Part shown: positions 1 to 7,232 of the stretch, piece after piece
Layout: the number at the start of each line of letters is the position of its first letter
How positions within the stretch are numbered: the stretch's first letter is position 1
Assembly (NCBI RefSeq): GCF_009647655.1
Contig: NZ_WJFD01000001.1
Span: 2,728,001 to 2,792,000, forward strand
Source of the DNA: Chitinophaga sp. SYP-B3965
GTDB lineage: Bacteria > Bacteroidota > Bacteroidia > Chitinophagales > Chitinophagaceae
Direction of reading: 5' to 3'
Length of the DNA stretch: 64,000 nt
Notes under the pieces: model-generated
Told to the model about the DNA's origin: nothing
Databases searched by the model: none
The model's input: the letters and a program-made list of their open reading frames with translations, nothing else
Made by a program: the position numbers and the translations under genes

Positions 1-587
1 ACTCAGACCTCGATCTGAATGAATTTATTGAAGCAGACCTGCTGGCATCCACAGGCCGCGCATATGGTTTGGAACTCTATGTTAAAAAAGATATAGGAAA
101 TACAACAGGCTGGGTAAGTTATACCCTCTCCCGCTCAGAACGTAAAACGCCCGGCATCAGTCAGAGTGAATGGTTCATCAACAGGTATGACCGTACCCAC
201 AATGTGAACGTGGTAGTATCACATGAGTTCACTAAAAGGATCAGCATGGGTGCTAACTGGGTGTTTGCATCCGGTACGCCTGCTACGTTTGCAGATGCAC
301 GTCTTGAATTCCAGGATTGGGATATTCCTTACAACACAACAGAAAAACGTAACAACTACCGCCTGAAACCATTCCACAGACTGGATCTTTCTGTAACCTG
401 GAAAGGCAAACAATTAAAGCGCTGGAAAGGAGAATGGGTGTTCTCACTGTATAACGTATATGCCCGCAGGAATGCCTACACCGTGTATTTCAGGCAGAAC
501 GAGGATGATCCCAATAAGAAAGAAGCAGTACGCCTTTCTATCATTGGATCTATCATTCCCGGCATTACCTACAACTTCAAGTTTTAA
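1..587 (+). CDS. TonB-dependent receptor, C-terminal end (partial)
   Basis: The reading frame is open from base 3, so this is the 3' end of a gene that starts left of the window. About 195 residues remain. They show alternating hydrophobic and charged strands rich in aromatic residues, as in the last beta-strands of an outer-membrane barrel, and the protein ends in YNFKF with a terminal aromatic residue. The receptor identity is supported by the DUF4249 lipoprotein gene 23 bp downstream, a standard Bacteroidota pairing. The first in-frame start (TTG at 69) is internal and not a real start. The ligand cannot be told because the plug and N-terminal domains are outside the window. Confidence 0.8.
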   Translation, partial: SDLDLNEFIEADLLASTGRAYGLELYVKKDIGNTTGWVSYTLSRSERKTPGISQSEWFINRYDRTHNVNVVVSHEFTKRISMGANWVFASGTPATFADARLEFQDWDIPYNTTEKRNNYRLKPFHRLDLSVTWKGKQLKRWKGEWVFSLYNVYARRNAYTVYFRQNEDDPNKKEAVRLSIIGSIIPGITYNFKF

Positions 588-610
588 CCATTCGCAAAGC
601 ATTTAATAAT

Positions 611-1483
611 ATGAAAAGGATCATCAACATATTCGCCATCCTGGTAACAGCAGCAGCAGGCTTCACTTCGTGTGAAGACGTGATAGACCTGGATATTCCC
701 AACGGGAAAACATTCGCTGTAGTAGATGCATGGATCACCAATGAAGCAGGTAAACAGAGCATCCGCATCACGGAATCTGTTCCCTACACTGCTACAGGCG
801 CTGCTCCGGCTATCAGTGATGCAGTAGTGGTATTAACAGACCTCACAGACAACAAGACTTATCCATTCACCTTTGCCAATGGCGTGTATAGTCACGATCC
901 GGGTTTAGATAAAAGCATCGGTGTATTGAATCATGCTTACAAACTGAGGATAGAACTGAAAACAGAAGTGTTTGAAGCCATCGACACCATTAAAAGAGTG
1001 CCGGAGATAGATTCCATCTCCTACGAATTCAAAACAGAAGAAAATTCAGCAAGCAATGAAGAAGGATATTATGCACGTTTCTGGGGCCGCGACCTGGCAG
1101 GCGCATCTGATTATTACTGGGTGAGGAGTTACCGTAACACAAAGGAAAATCGTGTGGGAGATGCATTTGCAGTAGACGGTTCTTACCAGGAATATGTATC
1201 AGACAGTGCTATTTTCATCGTTCCCATTAGTGAAAGCATCACCGATTGGGATAAACCTTTTCAGCTGAATGAAACGGTGATCGTACGCCTCGCTTCCCTC
1301 ACCAAAAGCAGCCATACCTTCCTCACCCATGTGGAATCACAGCTGAACAATGGTGGTCTCTTCGCAAAGATCCTGGAGAATGTAAAGAGCAATATCAAAA
1401 ATACAAACGCTTCCAGCGAAACCAGGGTACTCGGCTGGTTCGGTACCTCAGCCGTAAAGTTTAAGGAAAGAGTAATTCGTTAA
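611..1483 (+). CDS. DUF4249 family lipoprotein
   Basis: A 290-residue protein with a lipoprotein signal peptide: a hydrophobic stretch followed by FTSC, where the cysteine would be lipidated. The mature part starts EDVIDLDIP and has the DUF4249 pattern of a beta-rich domain after a short linker. Family knowledge: DUF4249 proteins are encoded next to TonB receptors in Bacteroidota and are thought to sit on the outer membrane as accessory proteins. Here it lies 23 bp after the receptor gene and 18 bp before the next gene, so the three probably share a transcript. Biochemical function is unknown. Confidence 0.85.
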   Translation: MKRIINIFAILVTAAAGFTSCEDVIDLDIPNGKTFAVVDAWITNEAGKQSIRITESVPYTATGAAPAISDAVVVLTDLTDNKTYPFTFANGVYSHDPGLDKSIGVLNHAYKLRIELKTEVFEAIDTIKRVPEIDSISYEFKTEENSASNEEGYYARFWGRDLAGASDYYWVRSYRNTKENRVGDAFAVDGSYQEYVSDSAIFIVPISESITDWDKPFQLNETVIVRLASLTKSSHTFLTHVESQLNNGGLFAKILENVKSNIKNTNASSETRVLGWFGTSAVKFKERVIR

Positions 1484-1501
1484 ATATAAAATTCCATTTG
1501 T

Positions 1502-2125
1502 ATGAAAACAACGAAAATAGTTTTAGTACTTATCACCATGCTGGCAGCGCAATTGAGCTTTGCACAGGATAGTAAGATAGAATCACTGGCAGGTGGAGGA
1601 AAAGGCAAGATCAGGGTAGGCGGCTTTGGTGCACCTACCATCAAGTTCACCACATTTGATGACCAACTGGGCATCCTGATGGGCGGTTATGCCGGCGTGA
1701 TGCTGAACAGCAAACTGATGCTGGGAGCAGGTGCATATGCCCTGGTGAATAATATTGAAGCAGCCCGTACCAATGCAGCAGATCCTACCTTATACTGGAA
1801 CATGTGGTACACTGGATTTGTACCAGAGTATACCTTCAAATCCAATAAACTCTTCCATGCTGCCGTAAGCGCCCTCATCGGTGGTGGCGGCGTGATGAAG
1901 AACGAACGTTATAAAGGTTTTGATGAGGATAGCGACAACCTGGATTACAGCGGCTTTTTCGTTGCGGAACCACAAGTGAATTTTGAAATGAACATCACCT
2001 CCTACCTGCGTGTAGCTATCGGCGGCTCTTACCGTTTCGTGAGTGGATCCAGCACCCAGGGTATTACGGATGACAAACTGAGCGGCCCTGCTGCCCACTT
2101 TACCATCAAGGCAGGACGGTTTTAA
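1502..2125 (+). CDS. Putative outer-membrane beta-barrel protein
   Basis: A 207-residue protein with a clear Sec signal peptide, probably cleaved after LSFAQ. The mature chain is rich in Gly, Tyr and Phe in alternating patterns, with turns such as GGGGVMKNERY and a C-terminal FTIKAGRF ending in an aromatic residue, as expected for a small barrel. It follows the DUF4249 gene by 18 bp and is probably the last gene of the receptor operon. No specific family was recognised. The barrel call is inferred from pattern only. Confidence 0.65.
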   Translation: MKTTKIVLVLITMLAAQLSFAQDSKIESLAGGGKGKIRVGGFGAPTIKFTTFDDQLGILMGGYAGVMLNSKLMLGAGAYALVNNIEAARTNAADPTLYWNMWYTGFVPEYTFKSNKLFHAAVSALIGGGGVMKNERYKGFDEDSDNLDYSGFFVAEPQVNFEMNITSYLRVAIGGSYRFVSGSSTQGITDDKLSGPAAHFTIKAGRF

Positions 2126-2248
2126 TTAATTATGGATTGTCAGTTACGAATTACGAATGAGGAGTTACAATTAGGCAAAAAATTGGTAACTTTTGGTAGA
2201 AAGAATATACATTTCATTCGTTTTCGTAATTGACAATCTGTAATTGAT
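2126..2248. repeat. Imperfect inverted repeat, MITE- or REP-like
   Basis: The left arm (2136-2160) and the reverse complement of the right arm (2214-2237) match at about 22 of 25 positions, with the core ATTGTCAnTTACGAA. Weaker complementarity continues outward on both sides, and a second small hairpin (2163-2172 with 2181-2191) lies inside. The AT-rich element fills almost the whole gap between two unrelated genes. A related word, AATTACGAATTA, occurs near 21691. It could be a small non-autonomous mobile element or a transcript-end structure. Confidence 0.55.
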
Positions 2249-2252
2249 CCTC

Positions 2253-3146
2253 ATGCCTGACCTGATCCATTATGCCATTCCCGGGTTTGTGTTACTGCTC
2301 ACGGCAGAAGTGATCTTTTCGGCCTGGGACAAACGGGGCCTGTATGAAACCAAAGATGCAGCAAGTAGCATTGCCATGGGGCTCGGGAATGTTTTCATTG
2401 GTTTACTTACCAAAGGTGTTATCTACCTCATCTATACACTCATTTACCAGTTCAGGATCTTCACCCTCGATGCCAGCCTTTGGTGGGTATGGGTTTTATG
2501 TTTCTTTGCAGATGATCTCTCCTATTATTGGTTCCACCGGCTCAGTCATAATATCCGCTTCTTCTGGGCATCGCATGTAGTACATCATTCTTCCCAAAAG
2601 TATAACCTCTCTACTGCGCTGCGCCAAAACTGGACCGGCAACCTGACCGGCACCTTTGCTTTCTGGCTCTGGATGCCATTCCTGGGTTTTCATCCCGCTA
2701 TGGTAATGACCATGCAGGCCATCAGCCTGATCTACCAGTTCTGGATCCATACGGAAGCCATCCATAAACTGCCCCGCCCCATTGAATTCATCTTTAATAC
2801 CCCTTCCCATCATAGAGTACACCATGCCTCAGACCTGAAGTACCTGGACAAGAACCATGCAGGCGTACTGATCATATGGGACCGGATGTTTGGTACCTTC
2901 CAGCCGGAACAGGAAAGGCCGGTATTTGGGCTTACCCGTAATATTCAAACCTATAATCCTTTAAAGATAGCCACCCATGAATGGGCAGAGATAGGTAAAG
3001 ACCTTCGTAAAGCGCGTACCTGGCGTGATGCCTGGCATTATTTATTTGCACCGCCGGGCTGGAGCCATGACGGTAGTAAGAAAACCACCAGCCAGCTAAA
3101 GGCTGATGCTGCTTCCACTCCTCCTTCCCCATCGCCATCCATATAA
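2253..3146 (+). CDS. Sterol desaturase/fatty acid hydroxylase family, alkylglycerol monooxygenase-like
   Basis: An integral membrane di-iron oxygenase of 297 residues. The three histidine clusters of the family are present: HRLSH, HVVHH and HRVHH. The C-terminal half (FNTPSHHRVHH, then DKNHAGVLIIWDRMFGTF, then GLTRNIQTYNPLK) resembles alkylglycerol monooxygenase more than plain C-5 sterol desaturases. Several hydrophobic segments occur in the first 180 residues. The ATG at 2253 is preferred to an upstream TTG at 2244. The Pro/Ser-rich tail is unconserved. The likely role is hydroxylation of a lipid, but the substrate is not shown by the sequence. Confidence 0.85.
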   Translation: MPDLIHYAIPGFVLLLTAEVIFSAWDKRGLYETKDAASSIAMGLGNVFIGLLTKGVIYLIYTLIYQFRIFTLDASLWWVWVLCFFADDLSYYWFHRLSHNIRFFWASHVVHHSSQKYNLSTALRQNWTGNLTGTFAFWLWMPFLGFHPAMVMTMQAISLIYQFWIHTEAIHKLPRPIEFIFNTPSHHRVHHASDLKYLDKNHAGVLIIWDRMFGTFQPEQERPVFGLTRNIQTYNPLKIATHEWAEIGKDLRKARTWRDAWHYLFAPPGWSHDGSKKTTSQLKADAASTPPSPSPSI

Positions 3147-3170
3147 ATATTATGGGGGGTATTTTGTAAT

Positions 3171-3210
3171 TACGAAAAGTATCGTACATTTGATTACGAA
3201 GATATTCGTA
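3171..3210. promoter_or_regulatory. Paired dyad operators upstream of blaI
   Basis: Two 16-bp dyads of the form TACGAA-N4-TTCGTA lie just before the BlaI-type repressor. The one at 3195-3210 is perfect (TACGAAGATATTCGTA). The one at 3171-3186 has one mismatched pair (TACGAAAAGTATCGTA). Their centres are 24 bp apart. BlaI/MecI repressors bind such dyads as dimers and usually repress their own operon, so these are the probable autoregulatory sites. I saw no other intergenic copy in the window. Confidence 0.7.
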
Positions 3211-3227
3211 CAACACAAATAACCGAT

Positions 3228-3611
3228 ATGAACAAGCATATAAAACCGACGGAAAGTGAATTGGAGATCCTTGGGATCCTTTGGGAGCGTGGGGCCAGTA
3301 CTGTCAGAGAAGTACATGAGATCCTGGAACAAAGTAAAGAGGCCGGTTATACCACTACCCTCAAGCTCATGCAGATCATGCATGAAAAAGGGATCCTCAC
3401 CAGGGATGCAAGTGCCAAGACGCATATATATGAAGCCAATGTTTCCCGTGAGCGCACGCAGCAACAGTTATTAAATAAGATGATCGATACCGTGTATAAT
3501 GGTTCCGCTACACAATTGGTGATGCAGGCGCTCGGCCACCATCGTTCTTCACAGGAAGAACTGGATCAGATCCGTCAATACCTTAACGAAATGGAAAAAA
3601 AGCAGAAATAA
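3228..3611 (+). CDS. BlaI/MecI/CopY family transcriptional repressor
   Basis: A 127-residue winged-helix repressor with the typical BlaI opening: TESELEILGILWERG, then TVREVHEIL, then GYTTTLKLMQIMHEKG. The C-terminal helical region (residues 75-127) fits the dimerisation domain and the site cut on induction. The gene lies 10 bp upstream of an M56 BlaR1-type membrane protease, the standard sensor-repressor pairing, and directly after two matching dyads (3171-3210). The pair is therefore probably autoregulated. No beta-lactamase gene is adjacent, so the signal and wider regulon are open. Confidence 0.93.
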   Translation: MNKHIKPTESELEILGILWERGASTVREVHEILEQSKEAGYTTTLKLMQIMHEKGILTRDASAKTHIYEANVSRERTQQQLLNKMIDTVYNGSATQLVMQALGHHRSSQEELDQIRQYLNEMEKKQK

Positions 3612-3621
3612 AACTTTTGCC

Positions 3622-6219
3622 ATGAACTCGTTGCTTCCTTTTACCACAGACATTATCCGTGCATTCGGCTGGACGCTCCTGCACTCCTTCTGGCAAGCAT
3701 TTTTCGTATATGCCTGTCTCCGGATCGTACTACGGATATGGCCCATGGCCAGCGCCGCTATCAAGTATCATTTGTCCTTCCTTTCCCTGGCCGGGATTGC
3801 AGGATGGTTCCTGGTTACCTTTTACAACCAGTTAAACGCCATCAAAGAAGTTCAGAAGATACAGGAAATGGCAATGACCTGGGATACTGCTACCATTGCT
3901 GCAGCGATGGAGCAACTCCCGAAGCAAAGCAACGGGCTGCAGGCAATGCTTCCTGGAATGGAATCGTACTTCCCCTTCCTCGTAGCTGTTTATATCATAG
4001 GTGTTACCCTTATGACCATCAAATTGTGCCTGGATCTGGCACAACTGCGCCAGATGCGGCAGGAAGGCATCTCCGCAATGGGCGTAACCTGGGATGAACA
4101 TCTGTTAAAACTGGCTGTTAGCATGGGCGTTACCCGTAAGGTACAACTGTTCATTTCTCAGCATTTACAGGTTCCGGTCATGATCGGTTTCCTTAAACCG
4201 GTCATTCTGCTTCCGGCAGCCATGGTCAGTAATCTTAGCCCGGAACAATTGGAGACGATCCTCCTTCATGAACTGGCGCACATTAAACGCAATGATTACC
4301 TGTTGAATATCTTCCAGTCAATTGTAGAAACCATCCTTTTCTTTAACCCGTTTGTTTGGTGGATCTCCAAAAACATCCGCCTGGAAAGGGAGCATTGTTG
4401 TGACGATCTGGTAATTGCCGGAACCGTACAACCGCTACATTATGCAAAAGCGCTGGTTGCGCTGGAAGAATACCGTTTAACAGCAAACCCCATGGCCATG
4501 GCCGCAGCGGATGATAAACATCATTTACTTCACCGCATCAAACGCATCATGGAAATGAAAACTAAAAACCTTAACTATAGCCAACGTGTACTTGCCCTGC
4601 TCATTATTGTGGTAGGCCTGGTATCTATTGCCTGGTTAAATCCGGGAAACAGATCAGAAAAGAAAGAGAAGAAGTCAACCTTTATTGGAATGGCCTCTGA
4701 TACCATTCCCGTTCCTCCACCAACGCCTGCTCCGTTACCTGCTGTAAAAGCGGTACCAGCACCAGCGACACCTCCGGCGGTAACACCACCGTCTCCGGTA
4801 CCGGCCCCGGATGCTCCACCAACACCAGCACCAGCACCCGCTCCGGCTCCATCACCTGCTTTTCAATCATTAACACCGATGGCTCCAATGGCTCCAATGG
4901 CACCGCCAGCCTTGAGTTATTATGTGTCGGCAATGCCTCCAACACCAGCGCCTGTTAGTGTCTATTATGCTCCGTACAATGCTTATTTCGCGAATATTGA
5001 CACCACTACCCCGCGCTCGAGGAAGATCATTGTAAAAGGAGATGATGGCGTGGAAAAAGAATATAACAGCATCGCAGAAATGCCGGAAGCTGATCGTAAG
5101 AAAATGGAAGAAAATTACATCCGTATGCAGCAACAGTATGCAGACATGCAAAAGCAGCCGCAGAGGATGAATTTCAATTATAACAGTTACAATAAGGATT
5201 TCAAGATCAACAAAGCCGAGTTCGAAAAAGCCATGAAAGCGGCAGAAGAAGCCGTTAAGAAAACAGACTGGAGCAAAATGGGAAAAGAGATCGAAGCCAG
5301 TATGAAAAAGATCAACTGGGATAAGATGAACAAGGATGTGCAAGAGAGTCTGAAGAAAATGAAGTTGGATAATAAGATGAGTGAGATCCAGTTCAATAAA
5401 CTGAAAGATGAGATCAAGATCCACTTTAATAAAGCTGATTGGGAAAAGGTCAATAAACAAATGCAGGAAAGCCTGAAAAAAGTAGACTGGGAGAAGATCG
5501 ATAAGCAAATGAAGGAGAGTATGGAAAAGATGAAGATGAACTTTGATTCATCCAGGAACTTCCATTACAACCGGGATGGCTCCTATAACCGGGATGAAGA
5601 TCATTCCAGGGAAATGGAGGAGCTGCAGGTCACTCAGAAAGAAGCTTTTCGTGAAGCTTATCATGCACAGGCAGATGCGAGAAGGGTTACAGCAGAGCAA
5701 CGGGCTGAAGTTGCCCGCGTTCATGCAGAACAACGTGCACAAAACGACAGGATACAGACTGAACAACGTGCAGAGAATGCCAGGATACAGTCCGAACAGC
5801 GCGGGCAAAATAACCGGATAGTGGCTGAACAGGTTGCGCGAAATAAAAGTATTCAGTCAGAACAGCTTGCACAGAATGACAGGATCCGTTCAGAACAACG
5901 TGCAGAAAATGACAGGATCCGTTCAGAACAACGCAAAGTAGCAGGTGAAATACGCCAGGTGGCTTCCGAAAAACGCGCCAGGGAAGCTGAAGCCCGTCAT
6001 AAAGCTTTAAATGAAATGCTCGATGGTATGCAAAAGGATAACCTGCTGGATCGTGAAAAAGACTTCGAAATCGAGAAGAAAGGAGATGACCTTTATATCA
6101 ATGGGAAAAAGCAACCAGATGAAGTAAATAAGAAATATGAACAATATCTTAAAAACAAGAACGTTACTATAAAGAAAAGTAAAGATAATTTTCATATGAA
6201 TACCCAGGATAACCGTTAA
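3622..6219 (+). CDS. BlaR1-type M56 membrane metallopeptidase with long Pro-rich and coiled-coil tail
   Basis: An 865-residue protein. The first 340 residues are the M56 domain, with membrane segments near the N terminus, around residues 45-65, 115-140 and 230-255, and after residue 325. The zinc site HELAH lies at residues 216-220. Family knowledge: on signal the protease inactivates the BlaI repressor encoded 10 bp upstream. The rest is unusual: a Pro/Ala-rich linker (about 359-456), then Lys/Glu-rich repeats built around DWEK and KKM, then seven 11-residue repeats of EQRAxNDRIxS type (residues 692-768). There is no penicillin-binding domain. The tail probably lies in the periplasm as an extended coiled coil. 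A terminator follows at 6279. Confidence 0.9.
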   Translation: MNSLLPFTTDIIRAFGWTLLHSFWQAFFVYACLRIVLRIWPMASAAIKYHLSFLSLAGIAGWFLVTFYNQLNAIKEVQKIQEMAMTWDTATIAAAMEQLPKQSNGLQAMLPGMESYFPFLVAVYIIGVTLMTIKLCLDLAQLRQMRQEGISAMGVTWDEHLLKLAVSMGVTRKVQLFISQHLQVPVMIGFLKPVILLPAAMVSNLSPEQLETILLHELAHIKRNDYLLNIFQSIVETILFFNPFVWWISKNIRLEREHCCDDLVIAGTVQPLHYAKALVALEEYRLTANPMAMAAADDKHHLLHRIKRIMEMKTKNLNYSQRVLALLIIVVGLVSIAWLNPGNRSEKKEKKSTFIGMASDTIPVPPPTPAPLPAVKAVPAPATPPAVTPPSPVPAPDAPPTPAPAPAPAPSPAFQSLTPMAPMAPMAPPALSYYVSAMPPTPAPVSVYYAPYNAYFANIDTTTPRSRKIIVKGDDGVEKEYNSIAEMPEADRKKMEENYIRMQQQYADMQKQPQRMNFNYNSYNKDFKINKAEFEKAMKAAEEAVKKTDWSKMGKEIEASMKKINWDKMNKDVQESLKKMKLDNKMSEIQFNKLKDEIKIHFNKADWEKVNKQMQESLKKVDWEKIDKQMKESMEKMKMNFDSSRNFHYNRDGSYNRDEDHSREMEELQVTQKEAFREAYHAQADARRVTAEQRAEVARVHAEQRAQNDRIQTEQRAENARIQSEQRGQNNRIVAEQVARNKSIQSEQLAQNDRIRSEQRAENDRIRSEQRKVAGEIRQVASEKRAREAEARHKALNEMLDGMQKDNLLDREKDFEIEKKGDDLYINGKKQPDEVNKKYEQYLKNKNVTIKKSKDNFHMNTQDNR
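5695..5925 (+). repeat. Seven in-frame 33-bp repeats in the blaR1-like gene
   Basis: The DNA encodes seven consecutive 11-residue units, each starting EQ and most following EQRAxNDRIxS. The last two units are nearly identical in DNA as well as protein, which suggests recent unit duplication. The repeats predict a continuous charged alpha-helical coiled coil. Confidence 0.85.
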
Positions 6220-6278
6220 AAAGCCCGGCTCTTTAACCTTCCATGCTAACCAATTCGCCGCCATTCTATCAACATAAA

Positions 6279-6309
6279 GCTGCTACCTGTATGGGTAGCA
6301 GCTTTTTTT
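6279..6309 (+). terminator. Rho-independent terminator after the blaI-blaR1 operon
   Basis: A 9-bp perfect stem (GCTGCTACC with GGTAGCAGC) around a 6-base loop is followed by seven T. It lies 60 bp after the M56 stop codon. Confidence 0.92.
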
Positions 6310-6311
6310 AT

Positions 6312-6319
6312 TATATTTG
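6312..6319 (+). promoter_or_regulatory. -7 promoter box for yajQ
   Basis: TATATTTG matches the Bacteroidota TAnnTTTG box. It lies 33 bp before the yajQ ATG and directly after the previous terminator. No clear TTTG was found at the -33 position. Confidence 0.55.
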
Positions 6320-6352
6320 CCCTTCGTTTATTCACCATTAAAAAACCCGTTT

Positions 6353-6844
6353 ATGCCGTCTTTCGACATCGTGAGCAAAGTAGACCACCAAACGCTGGAT
6401 AACGCTATCAATACCGTAAAGAAGGAAATAACCACCCGTTACGACTTCAAGGGTTCTCATGTTAGTATCGAGCTGGATAAAAAAGAATTGATCCTGAAAC
6501 TGGAAGTGGAAAGTGATATGAAGCTGGAACAGGTAATTGAAGTATTGATCAGCAGAACCATGCGCCAGGGCCTTGATGCTTCCATCTATGACCTGAGCAA
6601 AGAGCCCTACCAGAGCGGGAAAGTGTATAAAAAGGATGTGCCGGTGCGGAATGGGATCAAGCAGGAGGACGCCAAGAAGATCGTAAAAATGATCAAAGAT
6701 GCCGGTTTGAAGGTGCAAGCCGCCATCATGGACGATATTGTACGGGTTACAGCTAAGAAAATAGATGATTTACAGGAAGTTATACAAAAAGCCAAGGAAG
6801 CCAACCTGGGTATACCTTTACAGTATGTAAATATGAAAAGCTAG
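6353..6844 (+). CDS. yajQ: YajQ family nucleotide-binding protein
   Basis: A 163-residue protein, the usual YajQ length. It begins MPSFDIVSKVD and shows family signatures including NTVKKEITTRYDFKG and KDAGLKVQAAI. YajQ has two ferredoxin-like domains. Family members bind nucleotides, and some are reported cyclic di-GMP effectors in other bacteria; whether that holds here is unknown. The ATG at 6353 matches the family N terminus and is preferred to an upstream TTG at 6317. The gene appears to stand alone, with its own -7 box. Confidence 0.95.
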   Translation: MPSFDIVSKVDHQTLDNAINTVKKEITTRYDFKGSHVSIELDKKELILKLEVESDMKLEQVIEVLISRTMRQGLDASIYDLSKEPYQSGKVYKKDVPVRNGIKQEDAKKIVKMIKDAGLKVQAAIMDDIVRVTAKKIDDLQEVIQKAKEANLGIPLQYVNMKS

Positions 6845-6851
6845 AATTTTC

Positions 6852-6882
6852 TTTGCTATTTTAAATATATCAGTTACCTTTG
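6852..6882 (+). promoter_or_regulatory. Consensus promoter of rpmE2
   Basis: TTTG at 6852-6855 and TACCTTTG at 6875-6882 are separated by exactly 19 bp, a full match to the Bacteroidota housekeeping promoter. The ATG lies 27 bp further on. It is one of the two strongest promoters in the window and supports the phylum assignment. Confidence 0.85.
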
Positions 6883-6909
6883 CGTTCTGATTTTATTAAC
6901 TTATTTGAT

Positions 6910-7164
6910 ATGAAACAGGGAATTCATCCGGAAAATTATAGATTCGTAGTGTTTAAAGATATGTCAAATGGCGAAAGCTTTTTGAGCCGTTCCACCACCA
7001 ATTCTCGCGAAACCGTGAAATGGGAAGATGGCAACGAGTATCCGTTGATCAAACTTGAGATCTCCAATACTTCACATCCTTTCTACACAGGAAAGAATGT
7101 AATGTTGGATACCGCTGGTCGTATCGACAAGTTCAACAAACGTTACAAGAAAGACGCTAAATAA
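6910..7164 (+). CDS. rpmE2: 50S ribosomal protein L31, type B
   Basis: An 84-residue protein beginning [20 protein letters not shown], typical of type B L31. It lacks the zinc-binding CxxC motifs of type A, so it is the zinc-independent form. The [12 protein letters not shown] and HPFYTGK segments match the family. The ATG at 6910 is preferred to a start 30 bases earlier, which would place coding sequence just after the -7 box. It sits between a consensus promoter and a terminator, so it is a single-gene unit. Confidence 0.97.
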   Translation: MKQGIHPENYRFVVFKDMSNGESFLSRSTTNSRETVKWEDGNEYPLIKLEISNTSHPFYTGKNVMLDTAGRIDKFNKRYKKDAK

Positions 7165-7187
7165 GCTTCTTTGTAAATATTTTAACG

Positions 7188-7217
7188 ATCCCGCCGGTTA
7201 ATATCGGCGGGATTTCT
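7188..7217 (+). terminator. Terminator after rpmE2
   Basis: A 9-bp perfect stem (ATCCCGCCG with CGGCGGGAT) with an 8-base loop is followed by a T-rich stretch (ttcttta). Confidence 0.88.
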
Positions 7218-7232
7218 TTATTTTAGCCGGTT

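Noticed and set aside
4870-5508. Minus-strand ORF of 212 residues within the blaR1-like gene
   Set aside because: It is a shadow of the Lys/Glu-rich plus-strand repeats, giving a low-complexity Leu/Phe/His/Ile sequence with no domain.
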